Below, in pieces: positions 57,692 to 64,000 of a stretch of 64,000 nt of DNA (positions are counted from its first letter, which is position 1; each line of letters starts with the position of its first letter). Position numbers and translations under genes: made by a program. The notes beneath the pieces are model-generated. The model saw only the letters and a list, made by a program, of their open reading frames with translations, was not told the DNA's origin and did not search any database. Origin of the DNA: Bolinopsis microptera (taxonomy: Eukaryota; Ctenophora; Tentaculata; Lobata; Bolinopsidae); the NCBI RefSeq assembly GCF_026151205.1, contig NC_087077.1, forward strand, positions 14,296,983-14,360,982, given 5' to 3'.

Positions 57692-60225
57692 CAGGTTAAG
57701 GGGGGATGCCCATTTGACAAAAATTTTAGGAATAAGTGGGCATGAGGTGGCCCCCCCCCCCCCCCGGCCCCTCAGTTACTGCCTACTGGCTTTGCCACCT
57801 GGTCGGTACTGTCCTGTCAGTGAAATTAATAGAGCTGGGTCTCCCAGCGGAGAACGTTAAATCACGTGTCTTGTAATCTATGATCACGTGACTTTTAACT
57901 TTTAGGTCACTTTCGCTATCAATTTTGATTGTTCTGGAGTTATCAACAGATATTGAACCTTATCTTTAATATATAACTAGAAATGAGATTTTTGTATTGT
58001 TATTCAATATCTTGAAATTTTTTTAGTACACGAAGTTTAAGTATAGTTATATTGTAGATATGATAAGAAGCAAATTATAAAACATGAATGCACATATCAC
58101 TACTTTTTGGTGCAAGACCAAAAAAGGTATTCAGTTATCAGTAACTCATAAATTTAGCGGCTGATAACAAACATCAAACTATCATGATAAAATGGATCTA
58201 ATTGTACGCCTTTTACTGTACCTATCACCTTTGTTCTTCTTTTTGTTGTAAATATTTTGATTGCAGGCTCCAGTTATGTGATATAGATTACTGTAAAATC
58301 ACTATACAGTTACATTATAATAGTTAATTAACAATCCTATCAATAATCTCACCTCAACGATAGTAATTTTGCCAGCAGAGGCCATTGGTTGGTTGAAATT
58401 GTTAGCAGTTAGTCTGAAAGTAAGGTTCCCTGCCTCGTCCGCTTTGTGTGCTTTTATCAGAGAAAAATCCCCCGTTATAGCTTCCTCCATGATGTAGTTC
58501 CTCCCGTTAAATACACGGTCCTAGGAATTTAGTGACGTCATCACAACATTATGCGAAGTTTTGATATTCGTTCCGTGAAAAATAAGGCTGTAGATCAGCT
58601 AAGGAATTTCGAGTTTACAAAGATAATTATTTCAATTTGTTGCTTTAATGGTGTCCTGCTTCTGAGAAGTTACTGCCACTAACTCACTGAGTCACTGTTC
58701 TATCTTATCAAGTTAGTTCCCGTTAAATACATACAACTATGATAGGCACACACTTTTGCTGTCTGCCATAATTTACAGTTTACACGTTTTAATGAATAGA
58801 GCTATGTGGGCCAAGTATGTAAATAAACAGATTATATTGTTGTAATAACTTATTGTCAGTTTTGGACTAATGGACTTAGAAACAGATGAAAGTTACGAAT
58901 ACTATCTCTATTTAGAATATGTTTACCTGTTCTGTGTTCAAACGTAGAAACATTGATGTCACAAAACATGCTCATTAATGATTAAGTCAGAATACACAAC
59001 AAAACAGTTCAAACTTATTTGTTAACTTATTTTAATTTATTTGTTAACTTACTTTAACTTATTTGTTAACTTACTTATTTGTTTATTTAACAAATAAGTT
59101 AATTAACATAATTCACCTCTCTGGGTTCAGAAGTAATCTGTACAGTTCCATCACTATTATACTTGATAGGGCTGCCTCCCTTGTGTATCAGAGTGCCGTA
59201 TCCTGTAGGTGTAAAGAATGCTGGTACTCCTGCACCACCTGCTCTAATACGCTCTGCTAGTGTTCCCTGGTGGATTATTTTATTTAAATTCAAAACTATT
59301 TTAATTTATTTAAATTCAAAACTACATGACATGTTCTACAATTACATTTACACAAGACCAAGATATCTACAATGAAGCAACAGCATGATTTCTCAAGATT
59401 AGGGAAATATTAATGAAACTCAACACTACCAGATTGCAGCTGGAGTGAGAAAAATGTACGTAAAACATTATTAAAATATATTTCGACTGAACCAAAATAC
59501 GGCGGTAAAACCATAATCATGATAATAGATAATGACGTTGGTGCCGACCGAATACATAAAATACAGAATTGAAATTAGTAATGTGCTAATTAGTTAATTG
59601 CGGTAATACCGTTATTTGTGCATTAATTCCTCGATTCAAATTTGAATAGTTCATAGTTGGTTATGATAATAAACTTAATGCAGGTCTATCAGTGATTATT
59701 ATCGTTAATTAACTCTTATAATTATAAAGGGTATTAATTATTTTAATTACCTGAGGTGTGAGCTCCACCTCTAGCTCCCCAGTAAGGAACTGTCGCTCAA
59801 ACTCAGCGTTCTCTCCCACGTAACTACTAATCATCCGCTTTACCTGCTTGTTCTGCAGTAACAAACCCAGACCGAAATCATCAACTCCTGCCAAAGGTTA
59901 TTACGATTTCTCGTATAATTGTAACTTGAAAGACGTTCATACTTTGGAAATGGAGAATTGTTACTGTATGATTTAACGTTTTACAGAAGTAGTATATATA
60001 TACGTCTGCTAAAGAGTCTTAGTCTCACATTATAGCATCACAATTTGGAAATTGACTGCGACGAATAGGTAAAAAGAAACATCATAATATCAAATCCTTT
60101 AAAATTTGGAACAAATTCAAAGATCAAGGAGTTACCTGCATTGTTGGATACACATGTGAGATCTTTTACACCTTTATTTTGTAACCCGTCTATCAGATAT
60201 TCTGGTATTCCACACAATCCAAACC
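49251..60225 (-). CDS. OXCT1: Succinyl-CoA:3-ketoacid CoA-transferase, mitochondrial (5' exon(s) not found)
   Basis: SCOT moves CoA from succinyl-CoA to acetoacetate, the committed step of ketone-body use in the mitochondrial matrix. Twelve exons join in phase to about 452 residues that track human OXCT1 closely from GGFGLCGIP to the C-terminus. The alpha-type domain carries [16 protein letters not shown] and [14 protein letters not shown]. The beta-type domain carries SENGILGL, whose Glu forms the enzyme-CoA thioester, then [14 protein letters not shown] and [15 protein letters not shown]. The transit peptide and about the first 25 mature residues are missing: the first visible exon starts in phase 1, so at least one more exon lies further right. 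The nearby plus-strand pseudokinase gene would then sit inside SCOT intron 1. The 6.5-kb intron 51807-58352 contains three other genes. Confidence 0.93.
49474..49575 (-). CDS. OXCT1: SCOT exon K
   Basis: Encodes [20 protein letters not shown] then [14 protein letters not shown], near the C-terminus. Phase 0 at both ends. Confidence 0.92.
49754..49869 (-). CDS. OXCT1: SCOT exon J
   Basis: Encodes [20 protein letters not shown] and [18 protein letters not shown]. Acceptor TTCGTAG, phase 1 to 0. Confidence 0.94.
50007..50134 (-). CDS. OXCT1: SCOT exon I
   Basis: Encodes [20 protein letters not shown] and [18 protein letters not shown]. The [14 protein letters not shown] block is a family hallmark. 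Phase 2 to 1. Confidence 0.95.
50332..50453 (-). CDS. OXCT1: SCOT exon H
   Basis: Encodes [20 protein letters not shown] and [11 protein letters not shown]. Phase 0 in, phase 2 out (GTGATT donor). Confidence 0.94.
50454..51117. other. SCOT intron between exons G and H
   Basis: This 664-bp intron contains a patch at about 50535-50700 full of CGACGCGACG and AGCTAGCT/TATATATA palindromic motifs, including ATTT/AAAT-bounded halves that can partly fold back. The rest is unremarkable. Confidence 0.5.
51118..51200 (-). CDS. OXCT1: SCOT exon G (catalytic glutamate)
   Basis: Encodes [20 protein letters not shown] and NGILGL. The Glu of SENG is the active-site residue that carries CoA in this family. 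Donor GTTAGT. Confidence 0.95.
51344..51455 (-). CDS. OXCT1: SCOT exon F
   Basis: Encodes the inter-domain linker ([16 protein letters not shown]) and [19 protein letters not shown], the start of the beta half. Ends in phase 1. Confidence 0.93.
51699..51806 (-). CDS. OXCT1: SCOT exon E
   Basis: Encodes [20 protein letters not shown] and [16 protein letters not shown], the link between the alpha and beta halves. Donor GTTTGT, phase 0. Confidence 0.92.
52357..52773 (-). CDS. Small single-pass membrane protein 1 (138 aa, unknown family)
   Basis: I do not recognise this protein. An intronless frame has a short polar N-terminus with an N-x-S site (PFNSSTKM), one strong transmembrane segment ([20 protein letters not shown], about residues 17-38) and a ~95-residue Ser/Thr/Asn/Gln-rich cytoplasmic tail. 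The start may be Met1, Met5 or Met14. The tail ends [19 protein letters not shown], which matches [16 protein letters not shown] in the two genes next to it, so the three look like one family. This one lacks the PPSY-containing C-terminal extension. It lies on the SCOT coding strand inside the SCOT intron, about 550 bp upstream of exon E; no acceptor is needed at its start. Confidence 0.6.
   Translation of the reverse strand: MCVSMNPFNSSTKMSQLLLLLMILAAVGLGLVLIAVYCSHIYRTTGNNSEETPGNLSRLRVGEQPRDLHVHHLSPTHVSSSPVTQPSSNDQQYTSDTRQDENMVEEMISEQCGNSDTNSTTQMYYLSVAGDGTFQAVL
53442..54469. repeat. Duplicated block, copy 1
   Basis: About 1.03 kb, repeated at 55102-56125. Begins at ATGTGGAC.AATAAACAGTT and ends at GAGAGTCAGAG, 35 bp upstream of the start codon of membrane protein 2. 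Confidence 0.9.
53799..54434 (-). CDS. Small single-pass membrane protein 2 (211 aa, unknown family)
   Basis: Not recognised. The N-terminus MNTSSGF leads straight into one transmembrane helix ([20 protein letters not shown], about residues 8-27) followed by basic RSWKNIR, which predicts a cytoplasmic tail. The ~175-residue tail is rich in Ser and Pro with repeats ([23 protein letters not shown]) and ends [16 protein letters not shown] fits the PPxY motif that binds WW domains of Nedd4-type ligases; known proline-rich single-pass adaptors (Shisa/WBP1-like) share that plan, but the cysteine-rich ectodomain of those is absent. A TAQLYY element recurs in gene 1. CATCTCAG just before the ATG could be a splice acceptor, in which case this is the last exon of a larger gene; gene 1 lacks that AG. 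It is a close copy of gene 3. Confidence 0.65.
   Translation of the reverse strand: MNTSSGFLAILVLGVGITVFLIIKVCAHIIRSWKNIRDPVPARLNANTDRYTHSPVEIASGSGTNVYANISNTNLDSRQIPPESPYVPSSPSSHVPSSPFAIPGDETSSHTVRLQNGFGSSNRPHVSPPQEASASQHYPDPAQHSTAQLYYRDEDGSFLPVSTPISSVHSVPAISGTLDQPSLDQPSVHTNQLSTGPIAAFSPPSYKDLFG
55102..56125. repeat. Duplicated block, copy 2
   Basis: Second copy of the 1.03-kb block, in direct orientation 1,660 bp downstream. It contains membrane protein 3. Differences cluster in the region coding for the N-terminus. Confidence 0.9.
55458..56090 (-). CDS. Small single-pass membrane protein 3 (210 aa), tandem copy of protein 2
   Basis: Paralogue of the 53799-54434 gene. The cytoplasmic ~176 residues differ at only two positions, while the first 34 residues (short ectodomain and transmembrane helix, [20 protein letters not shown]) differ at about nine. 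The surrounding DNA, including 3' flank and about 35 bp upstream of the ATG, is also nearly identical, so the copy is recent. It has the same TAQLYY element, LDQPS repeats and C-terminal PPSYKDLFG. The function is unknown; by motif a role as a membrane anchor or adaptor for a WW-domain protein is an inference. Confidence 0.65.
   Translation of the reverse strand: MNTTLLLAILIPGVGIIVFLIIKVCALIFRSWKNIRDPVPARLNANTDRYTHSPVEIASGSGTNVYANISNTNLDSRQIPPESSYVPSSPSSHVPSSPSAIPGDETSSHTVRLQNGFGSSNRPHVSPPQEASASQHYPDPAQHSTAQLYYRDEDGSFLPVSTPISSVHSVPAISGTLDQPSLDQPSVHTNQLSTGPIAAFSPPSYKDLFG
56548..57691 (+). mobile_element. 5'-truncated LINE with RNase H domain and poly-A tail
   Basis: An open frame from about 56548 to 57451 encodes the C-terminal part of a non-LTR retrotransposon polyprotein. 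The RNase H acidic residues appear in order: YTDGS (Asp), ELTAIIEA (Glu), WSDSLSS (Asp) and [10 protein letters not shown] (Asp). It is followed by [19 protein letters not shown], the CCHC-like motif usual at the end of Jockey/I-type ORF2. A ~210-bp 3' UTR ends in 26 A (57666-57691). The reverse transcriptase and endonuclease are absent. The insertion lies antisense to SCOT. The frame is intact, so the copy is fairly young. Confidence 0.85.
57692..58352. other. Rest of the SCOT 6.5-kb intron
   Basis: Contains a run of 15 C (57751-57765), TCACGTG sites at about 57863 and 57883, and a small perfect hairpin TTTTTGGT-GCAAG-ACCAAAAA near 58105. No gene seen. Confidence 0.5.
58353..58520 (-). CDS. 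OXCT1: SCOT exon D
   Basis: Encodes [20 protein letters not shown], then [20 protein letters not shown]. Acceptor CCTAG. The following intron is the 6.5-kb one with nested genes. Confidence 0.95.
58521..59116. other. SCOT intron between exons C and D
   Basis: AT-rich. Near 59015-59105 there is a degenerate tandem of AACTTATTTGTTAACTTA with an inverted partner (AACAAATAAGTTAATTAAC) close to the exon C donor. No gene. Confidence 0.55.
59117..59266 (-). CDS. OXCT1: SCOT exon C
   Basis: Encodes [20 protein letters not shown] followed by [17 protein letters not shown], part of the substrate pocket. Phase 0 at both ends. Confidence 0.95.
59267..59750. other. SCOT intron between exons B and C
   Basis: AT-rich, with a TTTAAATTCAAAACTA direct duplication near 59280-59325. 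No gene seen. Confidence 0.5.
59751..59887 (-). CDS. OXCT1: SCOT exon B
   Basis: Encodes [20 protein letters not shown], then [20 protein letters not shown] and ELTPQ, almost identical to human. Ends in phase 0 at GTAATT. Confidence 0.95.
60136..60225 (-). CDS. OXCT1: SCOT exon A (first visible)
   Basis: Encodes [20 protein letters not shown] and DLTCVSNNA, the start of the alpha-type CoA-transferase fold. Acceptor TGTCACAG, phase 1 in and out, donor GTAACT. Confidence 0.92.
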
Positions 60226-60474
60226 CTGTGACAGATTAAAGTTAATTCAATGAAATAATAAGTTTTATTTTACATTCCTTTAATTATAAATAAAATAAGA
60301 GCTTAATCCACGAGTAATAATTGATCGAAAGATGTTTCTCGTAAATAGTGATAGCTGTAAGCTGCTATATTATTTTAGATCCATCGTATTTTATTTCTGA
60401 GTAATATTTGGCTAAATAATGACTTGTTTGCAAGTTTTCGGTCATTACAATTAATAGCTTGTACACGAGGTAGA

Positions 60475-60598
60475 ATGTCGAGCATGGTGAAGTGGCTAGC
60501 CACGACTAAGAAACCTATGAAATGGGAGATGACTCCGACGCAGTGCTATTCTAATCTACCAACTAGTACGCCTAAAATAATGTACCCTACCCCTCTAG
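60475..60598 (+). CDS. Pseudokinase exon 1
   Basis: Encodes MSSMVKWLATTKKPMKWEMT, then a Pro/Thr-rich end. Donor GTAAGG in phase 1. The start is uncertain: the frame is open upstream to at least 60424, and AG dinucleotides there could be acceptors. Confidence 0.5.
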
Positions 60599-63267
60599 GT
60601 AAGGTAGTGTTTTACTTTTGTTAATAGTTTTACTTTTGTTCATATATAGTTAGTATTTCACTCGTATCAGTATCTCATTTTCATCTATATGTCGTTTATA
60701 TCTGGATCCAAATTCAAGTTCTTAAAACATATCTATTTCAGTTTACTGTAACCTAAGTCGAAATGTCCGAGAGCACATGGAAGAAACAGACTTCACAGCA
60801 CTGACACGAGACACAGCAGATACATTATATCACACAGCACTGACACGAGACACAGCAGAAAGGTCAGTTGACTCGGCAGAAAGGTCACCTGACTTGGCCA
60901 ATAGATCACATGAACAGGATGAAAGCCCAAGGCCTATTTTCAACACTCCTTGGTCAGCAGCTACACGGTCAGACATCACAATTCACAACCGCAGTCTTCA
61001 AAAATATCACGTCACTTATATTCCAACGTTGATCCCCAATCGCACTCTTTAAAATTTACAACGATACAATTCTAAACCGCAGAGGTTTATGTGATAAGTA
61101 AGTACTCCCGTGCCGTACTTAAAGTATTACACAAAAAGTGTCTCCTCCCAGGATAAACGAGAAGAAAAGGAGACCAGAAATTCGAAGAAGATCAACAGTT
61201 ACTTTCAACGATAAGACTGTGTACCACGAGTACAAAACTAGAGCTAGAACTCCAAGTCAGGAGGTAGGGGGTAGGACAGGGAGGGAGACGAAGAGGGAGA
61301 CAAGAAGAGAGGTGAGGAAAGAAAACAGAGCTGTCGCTGCTTACGGAGGAAAGGGTGAACATCCAGGTAGGTGCCTGAAGTAAGGACTCCCTTTAATAAA
61401 GAATGTTCAGACACTAGTGAGGAGTAAGTACTTGTAAGTACTTGTGGAATGCACACCGGAATAGCTAGATATATTTTATGGGGCAAGTAAGCACGGTTCA
61501 CAATGCTGATTCACATTATAGCCCTGTAGATGAGCTGTTTTCAGGTGTGATAACGACAGTGGTGGAGATGACGGGGGAGGAGATAAAGTGTGAAGATTGT
61601 TATGTGGTCATATCATCCTACTCTTCTCTTAAACAGGGTAATGGTTTTTAACTGTAAATATTTCTAACTTGTAGTGTATTTCAATTTTACGATGCAATAT
61701 ATTTCACAGAACATAATTGCACCATGCTACTTCAATATCTGAAAATAACACAACTTCTACAGCTGAAAGAATTGAATCTTACAATATATACTCAGTTCTG
61801 AAACAAACGTTGTAACGGCTGAAAAGCTGAAACTAACTCCCACAATTCTATATCCCCAGGAAGATGGGGACTAACCCCAGTTTCAGTAGTACAATCTCTA
61901 ACACATCGTGATGTCTGCAGAACCCACACCCTCATGTTGTTCAGAGAAATGGACGTCCTCTCACTTCTCAGACATCCTTATATAGTCCAGTTGCTGGGTA
62001 AGTTATTTGGTGACGTCACATGGTTTGGTGACGTCACATAGTTTTAAGCAACATTACAGAAGGATATTAATTATCCCATTATACGAGGATCTCCTTCCAT
62101 AAAAGAAAGCATCAAGAATTGAACTAAAACTAAAATCTCAGATGAAATCTAACAAATGTAATAACAGTTTCCTTCATCTTCAGGAGTCTGCTCAGGGCCC
62201 CAAACACGTGATGTACTGATGGTACTAGAACCATTTCCCAGAGGTACACTGTACTCAACACTACACAAACAAGGGATAAAACTCAGCAAGAGAGAGATAG
62301 TGGATGTCATCAATAACATCTGCTGTGCACTAGACTACGTTCACAAGAACGGATACATTCATAACGGGTGGGCAAACTTTGGGGTCAAAACTCTTTTTAT
62401 TTTAGATCGGGCCAGGTCTGGTTCACGGAACATAGGAAATTGTGAAAGATGATAACCTGGATGACTGGTCTATTATAATACCTATAATGGAACGTGGCAC
62501 TGAATATATGAACTGCTGACCTTGTTTATCTAAACTTTTAATCATGGGCCAACAGAATTATTAAACATCATTGTCACATCATCTCTCTAGAGGATTCAAG
62601 GGTTTAACAGACTTATCATATTACAGGGTCAGCAGTCAATCCATATTACAGGGTCAGCAGTCACTCCATATTCTTGGGAAAAGAGGCAAAACTTGGTAAC
62701 ATGGGCTACGTTCAACCAGTCCTAAATAATATGACGTTTAATACTGGTCACTTCTGGCAGTGGAATGATGTATGGATCAATGAGGTTGGTTGTAGGATTT
62801 GTTATAATCTTCTCAATTTCTCATAGAAACACAAAAGTAAAGCAGATTATTCTGAGTTACAATCGAGAACATGGTAGACACAAAAAAGCTAGGGATACAA
62901 ATGGTTCTGCATAGTATTTTAAAGGAACAGTAATTATGAAATTTTAAAATGATCATCCACCCGAGAAACCTGATAGTACACAGTTTTCAATCAACTTCAG
63001 GGGGTGTAACGAGCAGTAACGAATAATTTTTCCTGTAAGAAATTCTTCTATTTTACCCCTCCACTCCCCTCCCCCCACCCCATAACTCTACCCCTCCCCC
63101 CACTCCTAACAGTTGGACAGTACCTAACAACATCCCCTCTCTTACAGGAGGAAGTAAGTACAGTGAGTGACGTGTACAGTTTGGGGTGTGTTATGTGGGA
63201 ATGTCTCACTGGGAAAGTTCCTTGGTCTGGTCTCTCCCGAGAGAACGTCATACTGCATGTCTGCAAG
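60475..63267 (+). CDS. TEX14-like pseudokinase (N-terminal and kinase-like part; 3' end outside window)
   Basis: Eight exons join to a protein with a basic, disordered N-terminal part and a protein-kinase fold that should not bind or transfer phosphate normally. The alpha-C Glu is kept (FREMDVLSLLRHPYIVQLLG), but the beta-3 Lys position reads PVSVVQSL, the HRD loop reads YIHNGVSSHSIFL and the DFG region reads AKLGNMGY. The later SDVYSLGCVMWECLTGKVPW helix is normal. VSSHSIFL...EAKLGNMGY and the PW-GL end resemble the inactive kinase of TEX14, a protein of germ-cell intercellular bridges; I rate that assignment moderate. The ankyrin repeats of vertebrate TEX14 are not seen. The start at 60475 is the first ATG in the first exon and could instead lie inside a longer exon. 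The gene runs away from SCOT exon A, 250 bp off. Confidence 0.65.
60742..61008 (+). CDS. Pseudokinase exon 2 (3' limit uncertain)
   Basis: Acceptor CTATTTCAG. Encodes VYCNLSRNVREHMEETDF and a repeated TALTRDTA, then SAERSPDLANRS, a low-complexity charged region. The frame stays open to a stop at 61051, so the donor lies before it. The next exon needs phase 2; the GTTGAT near 61030 would fit but is weak. The end given here is approximate. Confidence 0.5.
61152..61366 (+). CDS. Pseudokinase exon 3
   Basis: Encodes RRPEIRRRSTVTFNDKTVYH and a highly basic ETKRETRREVRKENRA stretch. Acceptor CTCCTCCCAG, donor GTAGGT, ends in phase 1. RRRSTV could be a basophilic-kinase site. Confidence 0.6.
61545..61637 (+). 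CDS. Pseudokinase exon 4
   Basis: Encodes VVEMTGEEIKCEDCYVVISS, the start of the kinase-like N lobe, without a glycine-rich loop. Phase 1 at both ends; donor GTAATG. Confidence 0.62.
61860..61997 (+). CDS. Pseudokinase exon 5 (N lobe)
   Basis: Encodes GRWGLTPVSVVQSL, where Gln replaces the usual beta-3 Lys, and LFREMDVLSLLRHPYIVQLL with the alpha-C Glu. Phase 1 at both ends, donor GTAAGT. Confidence 0.75.
62005..62045. promoter_or_regulatory. Two CRE palindromes in an 18-bp direct repeat
   Basis: TTTGGTGACGTCACATGG is followed directly by TTTGGTGACGTCACATAG, giving two perfect TGACGTCA sites 18 bp apart in a pseudokinase intron. Such sites bind CREB/ATF factors; use here is unknown. Confidence 0.4.
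62184..62367 (+). CDS. Pseudokinase exon 6 (hinge to catalytic loop)
   Basis: Encodes DVLMVLEPFPRGTLYSTLHK (hinge and alpha-D), then ALDYVHKNGYIHNG where HRD is replaced by HNG. Ends in phase 2 at GTGGGC. Confidence 0.78.
62652..62784 (+). CDS. Pseudokinase exon 7 (activation segment)
   Basis: Encodes VSSHSIFLGKEAKLGNMGYV and a segment ending FWQWNDVWINE. DFG and APE are both lost. A 25-bp duplication places a second TTACAG acceptor at 62626, which would shift the frame, so the downstream acceptor is preferred. Confidence 0.68.
62785..63147. other. Pseudokinase intron 7
   Basis: Intron of 363 bp with a C-rich stretch near 63055-63110 (CCACTCCCCTCCCCCCACCC). No other feature. Confidence 0.5.
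63148..63267 (+). CDS. Pseudokinase exon 8 (C lobe)
   Basis: Encodes EEVSTVSDVYSLGCVMWECL and TGKVPWSGLSRENVILHVCK, a typical subdomain IX helix. The exon end CATGTCTGCAAG and its GTAATA donor are the first copy of the 66-bp array that follows. Confidence 0.8.
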
Positions 63268-64000
63268 GTAATAGTACCCTGTAGTACACGGTATATTATA
63301 GTTTACTGTCAAGTAATAAGTTGATGTCTGCAAGGTAGTAGTACCCTGTAGTACACGGGATTTTATGGTTTACTGTCAAGTAATACTTCATGTCTGCAAG
63401 GTAGTAGTACCCTGTAGTACACGGTATTTTATGGTTTACTGTCAAGTAATACTGCATGTCTGCAAGGTAGTAGTACCCTGTAGTACACGGTATTTTATAG
63501 TTTTCTGTCAAGTAATACTGCATGTCTGCAAGGTAATAGTACCCTGCAGTACACGGTATTTTATAGTTTACTGTCAAGTAATACTGCATGTCTGCAAGGT
63601 AATAGTACCCTGCAGTACACGGTATTTTATAGTTTACTGTCAAGTAATACTGCATGTCTGTAAGGTAATAGTACCCTGTAGTACACGGTATATTATAGTT
63701 TACTGTCAAGTAATACTGCATGTCTGCAAGGTAGTAGTACCCTGTAGTACACGGTATATTATAGTTTACTGTCAAGTAATACATCATGTCTGCAAGGTGA
63801 TAGTACCCTGTAGTACACGGTATTTTATAGTTTACTGTTAAGTAATACTTCATGTCTGCAAGGTAGTAGTACCCTGTAGTACACGGTATTTTATAGTTTA
63901 CTGTCAAGTAATACTTCATGTCTGCAAGGTAATAGTACCCTGTAGTACACGGTATTTTATAGTTTACTGTCAAGTAATACTTCATGTCTGCAAGGTAGTA
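63251..64000. repeat. 66-bp tandem array that includes an exon end and its splice donor
   Basis: About eleven copies of a 66-bp unit, starting inside pseudokinase exon 8 and running off the right edge. Each unit holds CATGTCTGCAAG, then GTAGTA or GTAATA and TACCCTGTAGTACACGG. Spacing of the ATG in CATGTCTGC is 67, then 66 bp in the copies I measured. Because 66 is a multiple of three, long frames open on both strands (22-residue repeats); I take these as by-products of the array. Confidence 0.92.

Larger units (their letters stand above)
51807..58352. other. SCOT 6.5-kb intron with nested genes
   Basis: Between SCOT exons D and E. It holds three same-strand membrane-protein genes (52357-52773, 53799-54434, 55458-56090), a duplicated block, and a LINE remnant on the plus strand (about 56548-57691). 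Confidence 0.8.

Noticed and set aside
63296-63985. 229-residue frame (minus) and 158-residue frame (plus) made of 22-residue repeats
   Set aside because: Both come from the 66-bp tandem array, whose unit length is a multiple of three. The array lies in an intron and carries splice-donor copies; no other coding sign.

Overview
This window is from a nuclear animal genome, AT-rich and intron-rich. The genes are split into short coding exons (about 40-500 bp) with GT-AG introns from 130 bp to 9 kb. The families seen (an EGFR-type receptor, a mitochondrial CoA transferase, a TEX14-like pseudokinase) point to a metazoan. Intron sizes, short DNA transposons, a tRNA-type SINE and minisatellites suggest a non-vertebrate, but I cannot name the phylum. 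All exon limits below come from reading splice sites and protein similarity by eye. In every gene the reading phase closes across the junctions I propose; the one exception is noted.

Region 1 (1-42936, minus strand) is one large gene for an EGFR-family receptor. Nineteen coding exons, from a signal peptide at 42936 to an exon ending at 90, give about 885 residues. The gene runs off the left edge before any transmembrane or kinase exon. The order is signal peptide, L1, furin-like cysteine-rich region 1, L2, cysteine-rich region 2 with extra modules, and then a third receptor-L domain that the standard EGFR ectodomain lacks. Its introns hold a CRE/E-box minisatellite, a miRNA-like hairpin, a region rich in TTTGTCACA motifs, a SINE, a decamer satellite and a TTAA-flanked MITE.

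Region 2 (42937-49250) is intergenic. Just upstream of the EGFR start it holds a hAT-type MITE with an 8-bp target duplication and a mariner-type MITE with TA duplication. Further on there is a GC-rich foldback repeat cluster and a stretch with several CACGTG sites.

Region 3 (49251-60225, minus strand) is a mitochondrial succinyl-CoA:3-ketoacid CoA-transferase gene (SCOT/OXCT1). Twelve exons are visible; the first roughly 60 residues, including the transit peptide, are not found. Its 6.5-kb intron between 51807 and 58352 holds three apparently single-exon genes on the same strand for small single-pass membrane proteins of a family I do not recognise. Two of them are a recent tandem duplicate. 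The same intron holds a 5'-truncated LINE remnant on the plus strand.

Region 4 (60475-64000, plus strand) starts 250 bp beyond the last visible SCOT exon and is transcribed away from it. It encodes a TEX14-like pseudokinase with degenerate Lys, HRD and DFG motifs and continues off the right edge. Its last visible exon runs into a 66-bp tandem array whose unit contains the exon end and the 5' splice site.

The genes do not form an obvious pathway. The points most worth a second look are the third L domain, the intron-nested membrane-protein family with its divergent N-terminus, and the amplified splice-donor array.
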